From Halovivax gelatinilyticus (GTDB lineage: Archaea > Halobacteriota > Halobacteria > Halobacteriales > Natrialbaceae), in assembly GCF_024300625.1 (NCBI RefSeq), contig NZ_CP101322.1:1191992-1255991 (forward strand): a stretch of DNA of 64,000 nt, given 5' to 3'. The notes below the pieces were generated by a model. That model did no database searches. It was not told the DNA's origin and saw nothing but the letters and a program-made list of their open reading frames with translations. Positions within the stretch are counted from its first letter, which is position 1, and the number at the start of each line of letters is the position of its first letter. Positions 59,779 to 64,000 of this stretch are shown here, one piece after another. The translations under genes and the position numbers were made by a program.

Positions 59779-60447
59779 TTACCCGTCTCGACCGACGATC
59801 GACCGAAGCGCCGTCAGCGAGTCGATGACGTAGTCGGGTTCGACCGAGAGGGCCGTCTCCCGGTTGTGCCGGCGGCGAACGAACGCCGAGTCGAGCCCGG
59901 CCCGTCGCGCGGCGACGAGGTCGCTCTCGCTGTCGCCCACGTAGAGGGCGGTCTCGGCGGACAGATCGGCCATCGCCCGCTCGATATAGTACGGGTTCGG
60001 CTTCTTGCGACCGAGGCTCTCGATCGTCATCGGTCGGCCGTAGCGACTCGCGAACAGCGAGTCAAGTTCGAAGAACGAACAGACGAAGTCGATCGTCGTC
60101 TGGTGGTTGTTGCTGACGACGCCCCGAGGACCCGAAAGCGACGCGATCGCGCCGACGTCGTCGTATACGGTCCGCACTCCGGCCCGAAACGCCTCGAGTT
60201 GCGAGTCCTCGTCGTGGCGCTCTCTGGCCGCCCAGAACGCCTCGGGTTCGACGTCGTACCGACGGCAACACGCGTCGAGTTCCCCGGGAGTCACGCCATC
60301 GACGACCGCGCGAACGTCAGCGCGGTCGGGTTCGGCGACGCCGACGGCGCGGAACGCCGCTCGCGTCGCCGCCGATTGGGTCTCGACGGCCGGCGGCTCG
60401 ACCAGCACGCCGTCGCTGTCGAACAGGACCGCGTCGTACCTGGACAC
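59779..60447 (-). CDS. HAD-superfamily hydrolase
   Basis: A 222-aa haloacid-dehalogenase-fold hydrolase with GTG start. Motif I reads FDSDGVLVEPP (Asp-x-Asp with Ser between), motif II VVSNNHQTTID (Ser/Asn variant), motif III Lys in GRKKPNPYYIE, and motif IV GDSESDLVAARRAG. The cap domain (about 15-80) is the C1 type of phosphoglycolate-phosphatase-like enzymes. Substrate is unknown; nucleotidase or sugar phosphatase is likely. The GTG at 60447 is chosen because it places motif I near the N-terminus; frame upstream is Arg-rich. Confidence 0.9.
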   Translation of the reverse strand: MSRYDAVLFDSDGVLVEPPAVETQSAATRAAFRAVGVAEPDRADVRAVVDGVTPGELDACCRRYDVEPEAFWAARERHDEDSQLEAFRAGVRTVYDDVGAIASLSGPRGVVSNNHQTTIDFVCSFFELDSLFASRYGRPMTIESLGRKKPNPYYIERAMADLSAETALYVGDSESDLVAARRAGLDSAFVRRRHNRETALSVEPDYVIDSLTALRSIVGRDG

Positions 60448-60554
60448 GCCAGAGAGTTGGCACGTAACCGACGTTACCCTTTCGGCCGGGCGTCGTCCAT
60501 CCGCTGACGAGAGAGCCACCGGCGTTTCATACGGAACGACGGTGTACCGCCGGT

Positions 60555-61046
60555 ATGAGCCAGGACACGCTCGAACTGGACTCGGTCGACCGCGCCATCT
60601 TACAGCTGTTACAGGACGACGCCCGAAACAACACGACGACGGACATCGGCGACGCGGTCGGCGTCTCACACTCGACGGTGAGTTCTCGGATTAACGATCT
60701 CGAAGCTGACGGCGTCATCACCGGCTACACCGTCGAAATAGACTTCGAGCGAATCGGCGTAAATCCCGTGTTGCTACTCGTCTGCACCGCCCCGGCGCGG
60801 AACCGAGAATCCGTCGCGGCCGAAGCGATCGAACAGGACAACGTCACCGACGTCCGAACCGTGCTGAGCGGCGAACGAAACCTCTACGTAACCGTCGTCG
60901 CCCGCGAAGTCGACGAACTCGTCGACGTCGTCGGCCGACTCGAGGAACTGGAAATCGACGTGGTCGACTCCGGTCTCGTCAAGGACACGCATCAGAAGCC
61001 GTTTACGCACTTCGGCGAACCGGCCGTCGACTCGAACCGCGAGTGA
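60555..61046 (+). CDS. Lrp/AsnC-family transcriptional regulator
   Basis: A 163-aa Lrp-like regulator. The N-terminal HTH is LELDSVDRAILQLLQDDARNNTTTDIGDAVGVSHSTVSSRINDLEADGVI and the C-terminal RAM (amino acid-binding) domain is VLLLVCTAPARNRESVAAEAIEQDNVTDVRTVLSGERNLYVTVVARE. These act as octamers and sense amino acids such as Leu, Trp or Gln. Haloarchaea have many. Target genes are not indicated by neighbours: a HAD gene lies divergently and a HalOD1-like gene follows. Start ATG at 60555 (MSQDTLELD). Confidence 0.93.
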   Translation: MSQDTLELDSVDRAILQLLQDDARNNTTTDIGDAVGVSHSTVSSRINDLEADGVITGYTVEIDFERIGVNPVLLLVCTAPARNRESVAAEAIEQDNVTDVRTVLSGERNLYVTVVAREVDELVDVVGRLEELEIDVVDSGLVKDTHQKPFTHFGEPAVDSNRE

Positions 61047-61151
61047 GACGGACACCCCAAGCGACGAGCTGTGCGAAAGAAAGGTATCTGCACACAGGTT
61101 GCGGTGAACGCATCCCGAGGGCTCATACCGAAACCGGCCCAACCGCCTACG

Positions 61152-61436
61152 ATGACCGATTCCGTCGACATCGATCCGAGCATCGCCGTCGTCGAGACGG
61201 TCGCCGCCCACGAAGGCGTCAGACCGGCAAACCTCGACCCGCCGTTGTGGGAATCCATCGATCCGACGGCGCTCGATCGACTGGTCCGTGGCGAGCGTTC
61301 GTCCTGCGCTGTACAGTTTCGCTACCACGGCTACGACGTGTGCGTTACGAAGGAAGACGGCGTCACGGTGGACGATGGCGGCGCGATCCCGGGCGAAAGC
61401 GGGAGCGAATTGTCGGCGACGAAACCGGGCGAATAG
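61152..61436 (+). CDS. HalOD1-like output domain protein
   Basis: A 94-aa protein: SIAVVETVAAHEGVRPANLDPPLWESIDPTALDRLVRGERSSCAVQFRYHGYDVCVTKEDGVTVDD. The pattern SxAVxxxVAxxxGxxPxxLxPPLxxxIDPxALDxL is the HalOD1 (haloarchaeal output domain 1) signature, often found alone or after PAS/response-regulator domains, of unknown biochemical activity. It follows the Lrp-family gene by 105 bp in the same direction. A short acidic/Ser tail ends it. Cytoplasmic. Confidence 0.88.
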   Translation: MTDSVDIDPSIAVVETVAAHEGVRPANLDPPLWESIDPTALDRLVRGERSSCAVQFRYHGYDVCVTKEDGVTVDDGGAIPGESGSELSATKPGE

Positions 61437-61799
61437 GTAGAATCCACATCAGTCCAGACGGACGGCCATCGACAGGGCTTCCACAAAAGCGATCCCACAG
61501 ACGCCGGCCGGCCGCGTACGCCTCGGAATACCTCGATGGTGTTTATCGCACACCAAAACAGCTATACGTTTCTACATATTATTGGTGTAATTGTACGCGG
61601 TTCGATCGTCACACGGCTCCGGAGACTCCACGAGGCGTGCGGGTCAGGCGGGTGTGACCGCAAACGACTACGATGCGTACCGTCGTCGCGCCATGTTTCA
61701 CCGAATCAACGCGTTCGTCCGTCCGCCGAATCGTGATCGAAATCCCCGTCGAGTCGCTCGCGATACCGCGCGGCCCCCTCGTCCAACACGGGTGGTTCG
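61437..61799. other. 363-bp intergenic region
   Basis: No gene is convincing here. TGGTGT-N7-ACACCA (61537-61555) is a perfect 6-bp inverted repeat and the following 61555-61595 is AT-rich; together they could be a regulated promoter for the short Cys-rich gene that begins at 61800, but the start would be over 200 bp downstream. Frames overlapping the region carry no recognisable domain. Confidence 0.35.
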
Positions 61800-62048
61800 G
61801 TGAGTTCGAACCGAGAATCCGACCGCCGAGCGGAGGAGTTGCTCGAATCGCTCGGCGTCGAGGACTGGGCCAGCGTCGATCCGCGCGACCTCGCGGGCGT
61901 CGACATGCGGGACGTCCCGGACGAGGCGCTTCCAACCGACCGGCGGTGTCCACGCTGCTTCTGGCCGGTCTTTCAGATCACGACGACCGGACCACACTCT
62001 CACGCGTTGCGGCCCTGTGGCTGTCGGGTGGCGTCGGTCGACTGGTGA
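61800..62048 (+). CDS. Small Cys-rich haloarchaeal protein
   Basis: An 82-aa protein with GTG start: helical N-terminal half (NRESDRRAEELLESLGVEDWASVDPRDLAGVDMRDVPDE) followed by RRCPRCFWPVFQITTTGPHSHALRPCGCRV, where C-x2-C and C-x-C plus two His form a likely zinc site. Family name unknown to me, but the layout is repeated in small haloarchaeal zinc-finger proteins. No partners. GTG start uncertain; no ATG is in frame nearby. Confidence 0.62.
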   Translation: MSSNRESDRRAEELLESLGVEDWASVDPRDLAGVDMRDVPDEALPTDRRCPRCFWPVFQITTTGPHSHALRPCGCRVASVDW

Positions 62049-62063
62049 GTAAGTCGACTGTGA

Positions 62064-62894
62064 TCAGACGGATTGTACGGGCTCGTCACGATCGACCAGC
62101 GCGTCGATCGTCGCCCGAACCGTGTCCGCGTCCTCGGGAAACGCTCCGAAGCAGACGGCGTCGCAGTGCGGGTCGACCATCCGTGTCACGTCGACCAGTC
62201 TATCGACGTCCGTCCCCGCCGCCGATAGCTGGATCGTCACCGTCGCGTCCAGGTCGGCCAGTCGAGTCGCGAAACCGCGGGCCAACGACTCGACCCAGTA
62301 GGGCGTCTCGTAGTCACCACAGAGCGGAACGAGGAACGATTCGACGTGCGGGGAGAGCGCCTCCGGGGTGAGACCGGTCCGCGACCGAAGCGAGCCGGGA
62401 TAGGGGTCGGGATACAGCGTGACCGACAGGTCTCCCGAGACGCGTTCGGCGGCCGCCTCGACGAACGCGGTGAGGTGAGCCTCGCGCCACGCCGCTCGCG
62501 TCTCGTGTTCGCTCTCTTCGAACCGCTCGTCACAGCGGTCACACCGACAGAACGACTCGCCCGGAAATCCGGCCGTCGTCAGCCTGACGTCGCCGGTCGC
62601 ACCGACCGTCGAGATTCGATCGAGGAGGCGGTTCCGGTAGTCGGGATCGGTCGGACAGACCGTTCCCCAGTGGTGGCCCTCCGCGTCGGGCGTCGCCCGC
62701 GTTCCCTCCGCGTCGACGGCCGCCCGGTCCGGCGCTCGGCGCACCGTCTCCGTATCGCCCCAGCAGGCGACGACGGCAGTCGTCCCGGTAACCGGGTCCG
62801 ATCGACTACCGTCCGCGAAATCGGTGAACGCGTGCGTGAACTCGCCGAGACCCTCGCGAGCGAGGTCGCGGTCTCCCGTGAGAACGCCGTACAT
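62064..62894 (-). CDS. Haloarchaeal protein with TIM-barrel-like pattern and Cys cluster
   Basis: A 276-aa protein, MYGVLTGDRDLAREGLGEFTHAFTDF. Segments such as RNRLLDRISTVGATGDVRLTTAGFPGESFCRCDRCDERFEESEHETRAAWREAHLTAF, LSVTLYPDPYPGSL and HVESFLVPLCGDYETPYWVESLARGFATRLADLDATVTIQLSAAGTDVDRLVDV recall (beta/alpha) barrel proteins related to glycoside-hydrolase-like families. The motif CRCDRCDERF is found where similar barrels bind a metal, e.g. in family 10-like proteins. I cannot name it with certainty. A short intergenic gap of 257 bp separates its start from the PRC-barrel gene. Confidence 0.7.
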   Translation of the reverse strand: MYGVLTGDRDLAREGLGEFTHAFTDFADGSRSDPVTGTTAVVACWGDTETVRRAPDRAAVDAEGTRATPDAEGHHWGTVCPTDPDYRNRLLDRISTVGATGDVRLTTAGFPGESFCRCDRCDERFEESEHETRAAWREAHLTAFVEAAAERVSGDLSVTLYPDPYPGSLRSRTGLTPEALSPHVESFLVPLCGDYETPYWVESLARGFATRLADLDATVTIQLSAAGTDVDRLVDVTRMVDPHCDAVCFGAFPEDADTVRATIDALVDRDEPVQSV

Positions 62895-63151
62895 ACCCGA
62901 CGTTCAGCTGTCGCGACGAAAGGCGTTGTGGAACCGCCCGCTCGATTCATCCGCCGTACGCTATCGTCGGTCGGTTCGTTCGCTCTGGAATCGTCACCCG
63001 ATTCGAGCGCCGGCGACGTCGGTCGGTTCGGCCGTTTGCAAGCATGCCGATCGAATTGGCCATCGGTCCGAGGTCGAGTCCGCCGGGCAACGGCTGACGT
63101 CCGTCTGACGTCGCCGTGGTGTTTAATAGCTCCTGCCCTGAACGGGTAGCC

Positions 63152-63397
63152 ATGAGCGAGGTACTCGCTGAGAATCTATCGGGGAAGTCGGTGATGGGCG
63201 CCGACGGCACCGAACTCGGATTGCTCTACAACATCACGATGGACCTCTCGTCGGGCCAGCTGTACGACCTGATCGTCGAACCGGACGAAGAACTACCGGC
63301 CCGGTCGGTCGACTTCGACCACGACGAAGCTGGGCGATTCCAGATTCCCGTCTCGCGGGTTCAGGCGGTCAAAGATTACATCGTCGTCGAACGCTGA
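63152..63397 (+). CDS. PRC-barrel domain protein
   Basis: An 81-aa protein that is a single PRC-barrel domain: SEVLAENLSGKSVMGADGTELGLLYNITMDLSSGQLYDLIVEPDE and ending FQIPVSRVQAVKDYIVVER. PRC-barrels occur in photosynthetic reaction centre H subunits and RimM; in archaea stand-alone copies (CdpB-type) are linked to ribosome maturation or cell division. Here it is followed after 14 bp by the nob1 gene, so they are probably one operon. Haloarchaeal genomes often show this pair. Confidence 0.92.
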   Translation: MSEVLAENLSGKSVMGADGTELGLLYNITMDLSSGQLYDLIVEPDEELPARSVDFDHDEAGRFQIPVSRVQAVKDYIVVER

Positions 63398-63411
63398 TAC
63401 GCTACGCTTTT

Positions 63412-63870
63412 ATGTACGTTCTCGACTCGTCCGCGTTCATCCACGACTTTCACACCAGCGAACAGACCGCGACGATCCCGCTCGTCCGCGAGGAACTCAC
63501 CGGCGAGAGCGTCTACCGGTACGACGCCATGGAGGGGTCGGGGATGCACATTCACATCCCGAACGAAGACACCACGGAGACGGTTCACCGGGCCGCTCGC
63601 GAATCGGGCGACGCGGACGTGCTCTCAGAAACCGACGTCAGGCTCGTCTCGACCGCGTTCGAACTCGACGCCACGCTCGTCACCGACGATTACGCGATGC
63701 AAAACGTCGCCGAGAAACTCTCCGTCGACGTCGAGTTCATCGCCCAGGACGGCATCACCGAACAGCGCGACTGGCACTTCCAGTGTCGCGGCTGTGGGCG
63801 CGAATTCGACGAGCAGAAAGATCGGTGTCCGATCTGTGGCTCCGAGTTGTCTCGCAAGAATCCGACCTGA
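63412..63870 (+). CDS. nob1: rRNA maturation endonuclease Nob1
   Basis: A 152-aa protein with a PIN domain (Asp5 in YVLDSSAFIHDF, Asp75 in ETDVRLVSTAFELDATLVTDDYAMQNVAEKL, Asp92/93) and a C-terminal zinc ribbon (Cys125, Cys128, Cys139, Cys142 in FQCRGCGR and DRCPICGS). Nob1 cuts the 3' end of pre-18S/16S rRNA during small-subunit maturation. Compact archaeal size. Start ATG at 63412, 14 bp after the PRC-barrel stop. The PRC-barrel partner and a nearby CPBP protease gene are its neighbours. Confidence 0.95.
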   Translation: MYVLDSSAFIHDFHTSEQTATIPLVREELTGESVYRYDAMEGSGMHIHIPNEDTTETVHRAARESGDADVLSETDVRLVSTAFELDATLVTDDYAMQNVAEKLSVDVEFIAQDGITEQRDWHFQCRGCGREFDEQKDRCPICGSELSRKNPT

Positions 63871-63894
63871 GCCCCGTCGCGGTCGATCGACGAC

Positions 63895-64000
63895 TCACGC
63901 CGTCATCGCGAGGTACGCCGTGTAGAAGACGTACGCGTTGTAGAGACCGTGGACGAGCGCCGGGACGAGGAGATTGTCCGTGCGTTCGTACAGCGTTCCG
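63895..64000 (-). CDS. CPBP-family intramembrane protease, C-terminal end
   Basis: Only the last 35 codons are inside the window: a frame running in from the right edge and ending at TGA (63895-63897). It reads GTLYERTDNLLVPALVHGLYNAYVF and ends YLAMTA. The VPALVHGLYNA motif is the third conserved motif of CAAX-protease/bacteriocin-processing (CPBP) membrane proteases, with His that helps bind the catalytic metal. The rest lies outside. Convergent with nob1. Confidence 0.75.
   Translation of the reverse strand, partial: GTLYERTDNLLVPALVHGLYNAYVFYTAYLAMTA

Overview
This 64-kb window is chromosome from a haloarchaeon (class Halobacteria). The evidence is high GC, strongly acidic proteins, many Tat signal peptides and archaeal lipoboxes, leaderless or GTG starts behind TATA boxes, and families typical of the group: HTH-10 (Bat-type) regulators, a PhiH1-type repressor, DUF5786- and DUF5806-like proteins, a HalOD1-like domain, ribosomal protein L40e, Nob1 and a queuosine/archaeosine-precursor transporter. 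I see no rRNA, tRNA, CRISPR array or insertion sequence. I do not assign a genus.

Layout. 1-5.1 kb: surface and small proteins, an HTH-10 regulator and a four-helix membrane protein whose upstream regions share an identical 14-bp site built on a perfect palindrome, then a winged-helix/PemK-type toxin-antitoxin module between two copies of the 5' end of a thiamine-binding (MTH1187-type) gene; the left copy is a fragment. 5.2-11.5 kb: membrane proteins, a large Tat-exported subtilase and an alpha/beta hydrolase. 11.6-14.2 kb: accessory-looking patch with tandem lipoprotein paralogues (one with an in-frame stop) and an unknown Tat protein. 14.2-20.7 kb: two GNAT acetyltransferases, a DJ-1/PfpI protein, VapBC, an O-methyltransferase and 2-oxoacid dehydrogenase E1 alpha/beta without E2/E3. 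21-31.9 kb: small membrane proteins, preQ0-type transporter, M29 aminopeptidase, L40e, HisH, type-4 uracil-DNA glycosylase, DUF99 and DUF5786 genes, and a 50-codon Tat micropeptide gene. Two intergenic arrays of stem-loops share a GAACGAAGTGA loop. 32-44.9 kb: thiolase and acyl-CoA ligase, an M20 amidohydrolase, an aldehyde ferredoxin oxidoreductase, an orphan ArlF/ArlG-like protein, and MobA-like plus XdhC genes for molybdo-hydroxylase maturation. 45-56 kb: hemL and hemB, an S9 peptidase, two overlapping crcB fluoride-channel genes, MBL hydrolase, an acidic-repeat lipoprotein and engB. 56-64 kb: a large Tat-exported M14 carboxypeptidase, DoxX, HAD and Lrp proteins, and a PRC-barrel/nob1 pair next to the end of a CPBP protease gene.

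Functional themes are extracellular proteolysis (S8, M14) with intracellular peptide turnover (M29, S9, M20), tetrapyrrole synthesis, fatty-acid activation and thiolysis, and information-processing housekeeping genes. The best candidates for undescribed biology are the winged-helix/PemK module, the HTH-10 regulator with its twin palindromes, the GAACGAAGTGA stem-loop arrays and the 50-aa Tat peptide. All functions come from reading motifs by eye; no database search was run.
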